Assembly: GCA_028818705.1 (NCBI GenBank)
Contig: JAPPNJ010000067.1
Location: 1-64,000 of the forward strand
From: Candidatus Poribacteria bacterium
GTDB taxonomy: Bacteria; Poribacteria; WGA-4E; WGA-3G
Reading direction: 5' to 3'
Length of the DNA: 64,000 bases
The position numbers and the translations under genes were made by a program. The stretch's first letter is position 1. Each line of letters starts with the position of its first letter. A model generated the notes under the pieces. It did no database searches. It worked only from the letters and a program-made list of their open reading frames with translations, and was not told the origin of the DNA. Of the stretch, positions 27,653-36,003 are shown piece after piece.

Positions 27653-27752
27653 GTTGATTTGATTCTGATTTTGATTCTGATTTGAGATCATCTCGCCCTC
27701 TAATCGCTATTTGCTAACTACTAACCGCTAACCACTATTTCAGGAGGTAATT
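27653..27752. other. Low-complexity GATT-rich leader
   Basis: Directly after the hairpin array a run of GATTCTGATTTT-like repeats (about 27655-27686) is followed by CTAACTACTAACCGCTAACC. It ends in the ribosome site AGGAGG before the cyclase gene. No separate gene is visible. Confidence 0.5.
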
Positions 27753-28709
27753 ATGTACAAAAAACCGAAAAAACACAAACCTTTTATTTTATTTTCGTTT
27801 GTTTTTGGCGTGCTCACTCTCACAACAACCGTTACCCTCACACAAGAATCGTGGTTTCCTTCCGAATGGGGTGCCGACGATCGGCGCGGCGCTGTAAATC
27901 GCCTAACGCCAGAGAAAGTATTGGAAGCGGTGAGTTTAATTAAAACAGGTGAAGTCTATCAACTCGGCAGAGTCTATGAGAGCGGTATCCCTGTCTTCGG
28001 AACGCGGCATTATAGCCTGCGGATTCCAGCGATGTCAGGTCCCCTCGGTGAGAACAAAACGACGTGGTTTGAGGAAATCTTCAGCGGCGAGATCGGTCAG
28101 ATCGGCACGCAATTTGACGGACTCGGTCACATCGGTATCGGTGATCTCTATTACAACGGATTGCACCAGCGCGATTTTGCCAAAGCCGAAGGGCTTACGG
28201 AACTCGGCGTCGAGAACGTGGGACCTATCGTGACGCGTGGTGTGCTGATTGATGTTGCTGGCTATAAAGGCGTTGAACATCTCGACGACAGTTATGAAAT
28301 TACCCGCGCCGATTTGGAGGGCGCCTTGAAAAAGCAGGAGGTCCAAATCACTCCTGGTGATGTCGTTATCATTCACACGGGTTGGGGTAAATTCTGGATG
28401 ACCGACAACGATCGCTATGGCACCACGGAACCCGGCATCGGAATGGAGGCGGGACAATATCTCGTCGATCAGAAGATTGTGATGCTATGCAGCGATAACT
28501 GGGGGATTGAAGTTGTCCCGAATCCCGATGAATCATTAGCGTTTCCAGTGCATCAACTATTTATCGTCAAGCACGGCATTTATAACCTTGAGAACATTAT
28601 TACCGAGGAATTAGCGGCGGCGAAGGTTTACGAATTCGCCTTCTGTTTTGCACCACTTCGCCTCAAGGGGGCGACGGGTTCTCCCGGCAATCCGATCGCT
28701 ATCCGATAA
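27753..28709 (+). CDS. Secreted cyclase family protein
   Basis: 318 residues, with a lysine-rich N-terminus and hydrophobic segment (FILFSFVFGVLTLTTTVTL) suggesting export. AGGAGG precedes the ATG by five bases. The cyclase (kynurenine formamidase-like, PF04199) core shows IGTQFDGLGHIG (about 118-129), matching the metal-binding HxGTHxD...H region with Gln in the place of the first in-motif His, and later VVIIHTGWG. Family members hydrolyse amides or form lactones, usually with a divalent metal. The export signal is uncommon for a metabolic enzyme. It is followed by a strong terminator. Confidence 0.82.
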   Translation: MYKKPKKHKPFILFSFVFGVLTLTTTVTLTQESWFPSEWGADDRRGAVNRLTPEKVLEAVSLIKTGEVYQLGRVYESGIPVFGTRHYSLRIPAMSGPLGENKTTWFEEIFSGEIGQIGTQFDGLGHIGIGDLYYNGLHQRDFAKAEGLTELGVENVGPIVTRGVLIDVAGYKGVEHLDDSYEITRADLEGALKKQEVQITPGDVVIIHTGWGKFWMTDNDRYGTTEPGIGMEAGQYLVDQKIVMLCSDNWGIEVVPNPDESLAFPVHQLFIVKHGIYNLENIITEELAAAKVYEFAFCFAPLRLKGATGSPGNPIAIR

Positions 28710-28715
28710 TTTAAT

Positions 28716-28752
28716 GTAAAGCAGAGACAAATTGTGCCTTAATGGCATACTT
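28716..28752. repeat. Dispersed repeat, copy 2
   Basis: Starts GTAAAGCAGAGACAAATT and then has a TGCC-TTAAT-GGCA palindrome. It is the second copy of the segment at 1069-1105. It lies between the cyclase gene and its terminator. Confidence 0.55.
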
Positions 28753-28754
28753 TC

Positions 28755-28790
28755 ATGGGACAGCACCCGTGCTGTCCCATAACCTTTTTT
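28755..28790 (+). terminator. Intrinsic terminator of the cyclase gene
   Basis: Perfect 12-bp stem ATGGGACAGCAC / GTGCTGTCCCAT with a two-base loop, followed by AACC and TTTTTT. It is about 45 bases after the cyclase stop codon. Confidence 0.8.
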
Positions 28791-29003
28791 CCCATCCGTA
28801 TCTGCCCAAATCCGTGCAGTCATCTTCCCGCTTGCCCTATTTTGTGCAGCCAATACCGGCGTTGAACCCTCTAAATCCGCAATATCTCTACATTCTGCGC
28901 TATGTTTTAATTTGGCACGCAAATTGCTTATTAATCCCCAGTGTAGCGTATTTTAATTTCTGATATACCAGCCCGTCTTTGCCTCACATTAGGAGGTTTG
29001 AAA

Positions 29004-29462
29004 ATGCTCAGACTCACACCACTTATGTTTGTAGCAAGCATTCTGTTTGCTGGGTGTACGGCACCCGCACATTTAATGCACAAATCAGAACCAACACAAG
29101 ACGAGAAAATGCAGCAAACCATCGCCGTATGGAAGGATACACACATTTCCAAGGCAGTCGAGAAATGGGGAGTTCCCAACGAAGTTAGCGATGACGGCAC
29201 AGGTTGGCAAACTTATATCTGGGAAATACCTATACACGGTTTTTTAGCCAAGCAAGAAAGCAGGGCGCGGGGATTCCAACTCCGACAAGACCATCAGATT
29301 CATCCTCGACGTCGCCCTGGTGGCATGCGGGCAGTGAGTGGAACATACATATCAACCGGCTATACCTACCAACTTACATTTTATGTACGTCCAAACGGGA
29401 CAATTTACAAAACTGATATAAAAAAGAACCATGACTCCGCAAGTGAATTTAAGTGGAAATAA
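29004..29462 (+). CDS. Small lipoprotein of unknown function
   Basis: 152 residues. The ATG at 29004 follows AGGAGG by seven bases. The signal MLRLTPLMFVASILFAGC ends in a lipobox (LFAGC), so the mature protein should start at Cys18 and be lipid-anchored. The mature part has a KAVEKWGVP stretch that resembles small outer-membrane lipoproteins with BamE/SmpA-like folds, and a C-terminal YQLTFYVRPNGTIYKT strand pair. An Arg- and Gln-rich segment in the middle looks unstructured. It is followed by another lipoprotein gene. Confidence 0.78.
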   Translation: MLRLTPLMFVASILFAGCTAPAHLMHKSEPTQDEKMQQTIAVWKDTHISKAVEKWGVPNEVSDDGTGWQTYIWEIPIHGFLAKQESRARGFQLRQDHQIHPRRRPGGMRAVSGTYISTGYTYQLTFYVRPNGTIYKTDIKKNHDSASEFKWK

Positions 29463-29505
29463 GGGTATTTAGGGCTATTCACCCATGAAACGGAGGCGAA
29501 AACTA

Positions 29506-30096
29506 ATGTCAAGTAGAATCTATTCTTTGCGCGTATGCGTGGCAATCGGAGTATGGCTATCCATGGTAGGTTGCGCATCCTTGTATCAGCCCCTTCCAAA
29601 ACGAATAGCGGCTACACACCTATCCTGCGAGGCGTATCCATCGCTTGTTGATGGCAATCTTGCCACAACCGGTAGCTTGAAGGTAAAAGGCTATGTTGAA
29701 AAGGGTAACCCTGCTTATAGGCACAGTCTTCGATATGGCGACTGGGTGGAAGGTAAACATAAGACTGATGTCTTGATTCAACTTGACGCGCTTACACCTG
29801 TCGCTTACATTGAGGTGCATCCAGTTTCAAACATTTATCGTCTCTCAGTAGACACATCGACTGTAGAGATAGCGGATAAAAAATCAGATCACTTTGAGCC
29901 AGTGAGAAGCCACAAAATTGCGAGATCCGAGAACGGTGCGGTGATACGCATCAACATTGACAGACCCGTGCGGGCACTCAGAGTTGTTATCTATGTCAAT
30001 CGTGATTCAGCACGCACCATACGAGAACCATTGACTCATAAAACTAAAGTGTCTTTTGATGATGTTGTAATCAGGGAAATTCGGGTGTATCAGTGA
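29506..30096 (+). CDS. Lipoprotein with predicted beta-sandwich domain
   Basis: 196 residues from the ATG at 29506, which has GGAGG nine bases upstream; the frame is also open from 29485. The N-terminus has a signal with lipobox (LSMVGC). The rest, with DGNLATTGSLKV near the start and the LRVVIYVN and VVIREIRVYQ strands at the end, resembles a discoidin (F5/8 type C)-like beta-sandwich, in which the final strand often ends in such a motif. This fold usually binds carbohydrate, but here it is only a resemblance. It follows the other lipoprotein by 43 bases. Confidence 0.7.
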   Translation: MSSRIYSLRVCVAIGVWLSMVGCASLYQPLPKRIAATHLSCEAYPSLVDGNLATTGSLKVKGYVEKGNPAYRHSLRYGDWVEGKHKTDVLIQLDALTPVAYIEVHPVSNIYRLSVDTSTVEIADKKSDHFEPVRSHKIARSENGAVIRINIDRPVRALRVVIYVNRDSARTIREPLTHKTKVSFDDVVIREIRVYQ

Positions 30097-30196
30097 CAAG
30101 TCCCTTCTACAAGAAGAGACCTTGCATAATGATCGAAATTGTTCAAGAACTAAACAGGCCTGGGTTCCAGTAAAAAGATAGGACTAAAAAAATAAC

Positions 30197-31120
30197 ATGA
30201 TGAAAATACCCACAATCCCAATCGCATCACATCGTGTCACGCGGCTCATTATCGGCGGCAATCCGTATAGTGGCATCTCACATCGCTCGGCAGATGCATC
30301 GAAAGCCATGGAGGATTACTATACGACGATCCAAATTATGATGGATCTCCGGCAAGCAGAGCGGAATGGCATTAATACTGTTCTCGCTCGCGCCGATAAA
30401 CACATTATGCGCGTCCTCAATGAATACTGGAACGCAGGCGGTACTATTCAGTGGATAGCCCAGACCCCCAAAGACACAGAATACGCAGACCTCAACGAAT
30501 ACCTACAGATTGTCGCCCGCTATAAACCGATTGCGATCTACCACCACGGCGGTACAACCGATAAATTGTATGCCGAAGGACGACTCGGTTCATTACGCGA
30601 AAGCCTCAAATACATCCGCGATCTCGGTTGTGCTGTCGGACTCGGCACACATGATCCTCAGATTCTCAAGTACTGCTACACTGAAGGATATGATGTTGAC
30701 TTTTATGTCTGTGCGTTGTACAATCATACAATACATAGAGAGTTGTATCTGCCACATGATCGGTATGCAGCGTTTGCAGCGATACAAGCAATACCGAAAC
30801 CAATAATTGCTATAAAGGTGTTAGCTGCTGGTAGAAATGAGCCGCGCGAAGCCTTTCGGCTCGCACTTGAAAACATCAAACCTATAGACGCGATGGCGGT
30901 CGGTATGTACACGCAATTTCAACCGGATCAGATTCGTCAGAATGCGCGCACTGTTGCCAAACTCTTGTCTGAATCAGGATTATCAGGATTAGAGGATCTA
31001 CAAGATTCAAAAAACATCACCGGAAAGGCACGACAGAATGAAGAGAATTACGGAACCAGAGGTCATGGATACAGCGGAAGCCGCCGAAGACTACGATGCG
31101 ATGGAGCACGGCGAGGTTGA
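30197..31120 (+). CDS. Uncharacterised predicted TIM-barrel protein, paralogue of the 3156 gene
   Basis: 307 residues, related to the protein at 3156-3992 across most of its length (LIIGGNPYSG, GTHDPQIL, IKVLAAGR, LENIKPID, GMYTQF). After KLLSESGL, where the paralogue ends, the frame continues about 45 residues (GLEDLQDSKN onward, ending RCDGARRG) and overlaps the methyltransferase gene by 83 bases. The extension begins in a repetitive stretch (AATCAGGATTATCAGGATT) and is Arg/Gly-rich, so I think a repeat insertion removed the original stop codon. Function unknown. Confidence 0.8.
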   Translation: MMKIPTIPIASHRVTRLIIGGNPYSGISHRSADASKAMEDYYTTIQIMMDLRQAERNGINTVLARADKHIMRVLNEYWNAGGTIQWIAQTPKDTEYADLNEYLQIVARYKPIAIYHHGGTTDKLYAEGRLGSLRESLKYIRDLGCAVGLGTHDPQILKYCYTEGYDVDFYVCALYNHTIHRELYLPHDRYAAFAAIQAIPKPIIAIKVLAAGRNEPREAFRLALENIKPIDAMAVGMYTQFQPDQIRQNARTVAKLLSESGLSGLEDLQDSKNITGKARQNEENYGTRGHGYSGSRRRLRCDGARRG

Positions 31121-31709
31121 CCGCGCCTTTGTCGATCGTGTTGTCGCACTGGGTGCGAACACCGGACATTTTCTTGATGTCGGCACCGGTCCTGCACAAA
31201 TTCCCATCCTACTGGCGCAACGCTGTCCCGATATCCATATTACCGCCATCGATCTGTCCGAGGAGATGCTAAAAATAGCAAAACGCCGCGTCGCAGATGC
31301 CGGTCTCACCGATCAGATAACTCTTGAACTGGTTGATGCTAAAACCCTTCCTTATCCCGACAACACCTTTGACGGACTCATCTCCAACAGCATTGTGCAT
31401 CACATCCACGATGCGATGAAGGCACTCAAAGAGATGGGCAGAGTTGCCCGTCCCAAAGGAACTATTCTCATCCGCGACCTCATCCGTCCTGAAACGCCTG
31501 CAGATGCGCAAGCCTTTGTGGATCTGTATGCCACGGATGATACCCCTTATCAACAGAAGTTGTACTACGATTCCTTCCTCGCCGCGTTCACCATTGCCGA
31601 AGTCAACGAGATGCTAACGCAGATGAACATGCCAGGTGCCGTTGTTATTCAAAGTACCGATCGGCATTGGTCAATCGAGCGTGCTGGCCGATTGTCTGAA
31701 TCAAGATGA
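31038..31709 (+). CDS. Class I SAM-dependent methyltransferase
   Basis: 223 residues with the classic Rossmann-like methyltransferase motifs: motif I FLDVGTGPAQIPI (about 44-56), the acidic residue in ITAIDLSEEML (about 67-77), VDAKTLPYPDNTFDG and the post-motif SIVHHI. The fold fits UbiE/Methyltransf_11 enzymes acting on small molecules. The first codons lie inside the 3' end of the preceding gene; AAAGG lies about 11 bases upstream of the ATG. Substrate unknown. Confidence 0.88.
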   Translation: MKRITEPEVMDTAEAAEDYDAMEHGEVDRAFVDRVVALGANTGHFLDVGTGPAQIPILLAQRCPDIHITAIDLSEEMLKIAKRRVADAGLTDQITLELVDAKTLPYPDNTFDGLISNSIVHHIHDAMKALKEMGRVARPKGTILIRDLIRPETPADAQAFVDLYATDDTPYQQKLYYDSFLAAFTIAEVNEMLTQMNMPGAVVIQSTDRHWSIERAGRLSESR

Positions 31710-31935
31710 TCCAAGTTCGTAGTAGGGCGATTCATCGCCCGTCCCCGCGCAATGAATTACCCTTATACTCCTGCAGCCTTAGCCCTGTAAGGGCGAAATG
31801 TCTATAGCAGCATGTAAACTCCCCTCTTTAGCCCCAGCGGGGCGGCATGTGTCTCGTAAAATGGCTTGACATTCGTCTTGGAATATGTCAGTATGTGATT
31901 ATTAAATTTTTGAAGTAGAGGAGGCAAAAGAGAAA
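31710..31935. repeat. Cluster of three intergenic hairpins
   Basis: Three short inverted repeats: GGGCGA/TCGCCC at 31725-31740 (preceded by GTA), GCCCT/AGGGC at 31782-31794, and GCCCC/GGGGC at 31831-31843. The last matches the element at 22763-22775 in inverse orientation. A TTGACA at 31864-31869 may be the -35 of a promoter for the 31936 gene, though the -10 is weak. Confidence 0.6.
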
Positions 31936-33573
31936 GTGAAGGACAGGTTTGACGATGAACAAAACCTATCGCAGCCTCTACACGAGATTACGAGCCGTAC
32001 ACTGGAATTGGATGCTTGCCAACGTGCAATTTACCAAGGATTGAAAGATATTGGAGAAGAAATAGCGGCTTTCTACCTCGATGGACTCAAAATTCTACAA
32101 GATGATAATCTGCAAACCGCGGCGTACCTTTTAGCACATGTTGCCCGGGAAATTGATGGTGGATTGCGCGATATTCTATCCAGTGACGAAGCTAAAAAGA
32201 ACATACAGAAGCAACTCACTACGGAGGTTTTGGCTAAGTTTGGAGATCCTAGCGAACTGAAAGAGCGTAGAGGTCACACCGCTTCGATTCTTGCAGCACT
32301 CGGTATTGAGGATGTGGGCACGTTTCTTTCTGACGATGTCCGAGTAAATTTTGCTACCAGATGGATAAACGTTTCTCCCCAATTTCCTAGGTTTGTCCAT
32401 CGCCATGGGGTATGGAAGTCCCCCCGCGCCAGAGAAGAAGTCGAAAATTTTTGGCACGAATTCGAGAGTATATTAGAAGTTTTAGTCGGAAGTTCTCTTA
32501 ATCTCCTTAATAGGTTAGATCGAATTCTTGAATATGAGGAACCAACAAACGAAATAAGAGGAACTTTGCAGAACCTATTAGGGGTGGAAGTAAGACGTGC
32601 GTATTTTTTTAGGAAACTTGAATTTCCGGCGTGGTTGGAACCCTTAAACAAAGATGGATGGTTTGATCCTGATTGGAATCCTATGCCTCAAGACTCTCCG
32701 GATCAGCCCGGATACTACTATAGCTCCCGTTGGCATGCCCTAGAGTATGCGGCGAAGATTTCTACTCATCCAGAGCGTCCTGTCGATATCCTTGTGAATA
32801 TTATCAATGCCATTACAGACGAAAGCAGAGAGCGGATCGATAATGGCCGGACAGATTTAGATATTGTCAAAATTATCGGCACACTTCCTATAGACCGGAT
32901 AGAACCTCAGCATATCATTTTTATGGCAGCCGCATTGAAATCCATCCAGAAATATGGACTGATGGATCAGGAAATAGGTCAAACAATTCTGCCTAAACTC
33001 CTTGATAGTGGTGCCCGGGAATTAACCCACATGTTGCTTTCAACAATCCTTGAGGCAAGACTCGTTGATCGAGAAATTCGATCAGTAATGGACGACTATT
33101 GGCTTGAGGATGCACTGAAAAAATATGGACACGCCATCGCGAATTTATGTGGTGTTGAGGCAGTCCAGATTGCACTTACACAGATCCGAACACTCGCTGC
33201 CGAGGATTCCGCTGTATTTCACTTTATACACCCAATTGAGAAGGATCTTTCGCACCTTTCGCGTGCAGATTACACAGAACTTATCGTAAGTTTTACCAGC
33301 AGTATCTTTCAATCTGCTAAACCTGTGAGTATTACGGAAATAATTCAAGGTTTGCTACAAGAACCTCACATTATCATTAGACGGATTGCAGTTAGGGCGA
33401 TCACCGACCATTACAGCAATTTGAAACATCTGTTTTGGAAGTGGAAAGGCAATCCTCTTGATGAAGTTGGATTGGAACCCGTAATATCCCACCTGATTCA
33501 AACCAATAGCCATACATTTAGTGAATCCGAAATGGAGCAGATATTACAATGGATAGAATCAACCCAATACTAA
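31936..33573 (+). CDS. Large protein of unknown function, first of an overlapping pair
   Basis: 545 residues, starting with GTG 31936 after GGAGG. It is mostly alpha-helical and rich in Leu, Ile and Glu, without a signal peptide, membrane segment or recognisable catalytic motif. The C-terminus has a HEAT-like helical look (IIQGLLQEPHIIIRRIAVRA, then QWIESTQY). Its last 25 bases overlap the next gene, which is in the -1 frame. The junction could be a frameshift in one ancestral gene of about 1,100 residues. I cannot name a family; large helical proteins of this kind are found in defence systems, but nothing here proves that. Confidence 0.7.
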   Translation: MKDRFDDEQNLSQPLHEITSRTLELDACQRAIYQGLKDIGEEIAAFYLDGLKILQDDNLQTAAYLLAHVAREIDGGLRDILSSDEAKKNIQKQLTTEVLAKFGDPSELKERRGHTASILAALGIEDVGTFLSDDVRVNFATRWINVSPQFPRFVHRHGVWKSPRAREEVENFWHEFESILEVLVGSSLNLLNRLDRILEYEEPTNEIRGTLQNLLGVEVRRAYFFRKLEFPAWLEPLNKDGWFDPDWNPMPQDSPDQPGYYYSSRWHALEYAAKISTHPERPVDILVNIINAITDESRERIDNGRTDLDIVKIIGTLPIDRIEPQHIIFMAAALKSIQKYGLMDQEIGQTILPKLLDSGARELTHMLLSTILEARLVDREIRSVMDDYWLEDALKKYGHAIANLCGVEAVQIALTQIRTLAAEDSAVFHFIHPIEKDLSHLSRADYTELIVSFTSSIFQSAKPVSITEIIQGLLQEPHIIIRRIAVRAITDHYSNLKHLFWKWKGNPLDEVGLEPVISHLIQTNSHTFSESEMEQILQWIESTQY

Positions 33574-35267
33574 AATCCATCGAGAACGATGAAAGGCACG
33601 CAAAATCAGTAGCCTATAGCAGACGAAAATGGCTTTCTAAACTTTTGAAAACCGGCAATGAAAATATTATTGATGCTTACGAAAAATATGATCGTATTTG
33701 CAAAGAAAACACTGAAAATTTTGGGATTATGCCTAAGTCAGGAACAGTCGCTCCGGTGAGACCATTGACGATCAGAGAGCTCTCTAAGATGTCAAACGCT
33801 GAAATTGCTGATTATTTAAACAATTACCAAGAGACAACAATTATAGGTATGCCTATTCTGGCAGGACGCGGCCTCGCAGATACACTTGCAGAATATGTAG
33901 AAGCAGAACCTCAACGCTTTACAGATAATCTAATGCCTTTCCAAAGCATTCGGAATCTATACCAATCTTCCCTACTGCGGGGTTTCCTGAATGCGTGGCG
34001 CGATAAGAAGGAATTTGATTGGGCAGCTTTGCTTGAATTTATACGTAACATTCTCCCATCAGAGCACTTCTGGGCTGAGCAATACGAGGATGGTTTTAAT
34101 TACAGGAATTGGGTTCTTTCTACCACAGCGGATTTGATATCGGAAGGCACAAAGGATGATATACACGCGTTTGACACACGACTCTTGCCTCTTGCTGAAG
34201 AGATTCTCCTGATTCTTGTAGATAAGGCACAACAGAGTGTTTCAACCCTTGATAATCTTCCTACTGATGTTCTGAATTCAGACAGAGGTAGAGTGTTTTC
34301 GGCGATGGTAGACTATGCCTTGCGGTTCGCCCGTATCAGCGAGTCTGAGTACACAGATTGCCGATGGCCCTACGCCATCAGAGGGGATTTCACCAAAAGA
34401 TTGGATCGAAGTGTTGAACCCTCACTTGAATTCTCTTATACGCTTGGGTTTCATTTATCCTATCTATGGTATCTTGATAAAGAGTGGGTTCACCTCAACA
34501 TAAATCATATTTTCCCACAGCGTGATGAAGACCATTGGCAAGCCGCTTTTTCTGGGTATCTGTTGCACCCGGGTGTCCGAGAAGAGTTTCATGCTCTGCT
34601 CAAAGCACACGGACACTATCAGAAGGCATTAAGTGTCCGCCTTGCTGATGCAGAGGTGTCGGATGGACTTGTTAACCATATCTGCACAGGGTGGATAGAG
34701 GAGAGCGAAACCTTAGATGACAAAACCAGTCTTATCTATCAGTTGATACATAGTGGCAATCCAAATCTTCTTGCGGGTATGGTCTACTTTTTCTCTCGGC
34801 GCGCTGATAACCCATCTGACAAAGTAAAGGTAAAGGTTATGCCCGCGTGGCGTGCTTTGTTTGAGGTCCTTTCCCAACGACGTAATGAGGCGGTATATCA
34901 GGATGTTTTAGTTTTACTATTAGGATGGATCGGCTTGATTGATAAAATAGATGCAGAAGTACTCACTTGGGTAAAAGCATCTATAAGAGACATTGGCAAA
35001 GTTCCAGGGTACGGTTTGACTTTGTCACGCTTCATTAAAGCCTTACGGAAGCATGCACCGAAAAAGCCACTAATTGTTGGAGAAATTTATCTGGCAATTC
35101 CAGAGCGTATCATGTGGGATTTACAAGTGGAAGCGGATGATATTAAAGAAACCGTCCGTATTCTATACGAAAAAGGGCATAAGGATATTGCCGATAAAAT
35201 TTGCAATCGGTTCGGAGAGACGGGAGTTGACTTCTTAAGATCTGTTTATGAAGAGTATCGGCGTTAA
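33549..35267 (+). CDS. Large protein of unknown function, second of an overlapping pair
   Basis: 572 residues, beginning 25 bases before the stop of the upstream gene. GGAG at 33536-33539 may serve as a weak ribosome site. The product is helical throughout, with Trp/Tyr-rich segments (EHFWAEQYEDGFNYRNW, FHLSYLWYLDKEW) and no clear catalytic motif or membrane segment. Its first residues (NPILKSIENDERHAKSVAYS) read naturally as a continuation of the preceding protein's QWIEST end, so the two may be halves of one protein. It resembles C-terminal regions of large NTPase-free defence proteins only in general character. A short winged-helix-like gene follows about 160 bases downstream. Confidence 0.7.
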   Translation: MDRINPILKSIENDERHAKSVAYSRRKWLSKLLKTGNENIIDAYEKYDRICKENTENFGIMPKSGTVAPVRPLTIRELSKMSNAEIADYLNNYQETTIIGMPILAGRGLADTLAEYVEAEPQRFTDNLMPFQSIRNLYQSSLLRGFLNAWRDKKEFDWAALLEFIRNILPSEHFWAEQYEDGFNYRNWVLSTTADLISEGTKDDIHAFDTRLLPLAEEILLILVDKAQQSVSTLDNLPTDVLNSDRGRVFSAMVDYALRFARISESEYTDCRWPYAIRGDFTKRLDRSVEPSLEFSYTLGFHLSYLWYLDKEWVHLNINHIFPQRDEDHWQAAFSGYLLHPGVREEFHALLKAHGHYQKALSVRLADAEVSDGLVNHICTGWIEESETLDDKTSLIYQLIHSGNPNLLAGMVYFFSRRADNPSDKVKVKVMPAWRALFEVLSQRRNEAVYQDVLVLLLGWIGLIDKIDAEVLTWVKASIRDIGKVPGYGLTLSRFIKALRKHAPKKPLIVGEIYLAIPERIMWDLQVEADDIKETVRILYEKGHKDIADKICNRFGETGVDFLRSVYEEYRR

Positions 35268-35429
35268 CAGTTTTACTGATTTAATCCATAATTTTCATCC
35301 CCATAGGTGGACGATGGAACTCATGATCTAACCTTGTAAACCTTAATTGATTTGATCCTTGTCTTGGGTAAAGGAGTTTAGAGCGAACTTACCAGAACTG
35401 GGCTTTTGGTAAATTAAAAGGAGGAAACA

Positions 35430-35714
35430 GTGAATAACCACACACAAAGATTAATTGCAGCGTCCGGTTTAGAGATGCTCAAGGAGGCTGTGCTGCTTGT
35501 TTTATATGAACAGTACTCGGATGAGTCGCGACAATTCGCAAAACTCGGAGAGATTCGAGAAAGTCTGAACTTACCTCGGGGGCGTAGCGGTCAGAATCAT
35601 TTGATTCGTGGCGTTCTAGAGATTCTTGAAGTTCGAGGGTATGTTGAACCCAATTACAGCTCTGACGCTGCTTGGCAAATCACAGAGAACGGAATATTGC
35701 TCATTGAAAGTTAA
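35430..35714 (+). CDS. Small winged-helix-like protein
   Basis: 94 residues starting with GTG 35430 after AAAGGAGGAAACA. The sequence has a helix-rich first half (ASGLEMLKEAVLLVLYEQ), a recognition-helix-like stretch (LPRGRSGQNHLIRGVLEIL) and a strand-like end (AAWQITENGILLIES), as in small winged-helix DNA-binding proteins. No cofactor domain is attached. Its location after the two large unknown genes makes a regulatory link plausible but unproven. Confidence 0.65.
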   Translation: MNNHTQRLIAASGLEMLKEAVLLVLYEQYSDESRQFAKLGEIRESLNLPRGRSGQNHLIRGVLEILEVRGYVEPNYSSDAAWQITENGILLIES

Positions 35715-36003
35715 GTTTCTATTTTATTGTTGGTGATGAGACTTGCGAATTTTAAGAGAGAACTTTTTCTCTTATCCGCGAAATCCGCATCATCCGTGCC
35801 AATCCCAGATTTGCGGCGTACTCGTCCAAATGCGAAGGGCATTCAGACAATTAACACACCTTCTTATCCTGCTCATCCTAAAATCCTATCCAATCTAATT
35901 CAGACAACATTTTTCTACACTTTATCTTCACAAATATGTTATAATAATTGCAAATCCTCAAGATATAAATCCAAGAATTTGCGCTTCCATAGGAGAAATT
36001 GCA
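35715..36003. other. Intergenic with -10-like element
   Basis: No gene seen. TATAAT occurs at 35940-35945, about 59 bases before the LamG start codon, with only a poor -35 upstream. A stretch with repeated AAATCCGC-like text (about 35778-35800) looks like dispersed repeat debris. Confidence 0.4.

Noticed and set aside
33549-33573. Programmed -1 frameshift between the two large genes
   Set aside because: No slippery heptamer of the X-XXY-YYZ type and no downstream hairpin is visible at the overlap, so a mutation, sequencing error or simple coupling is more likely.
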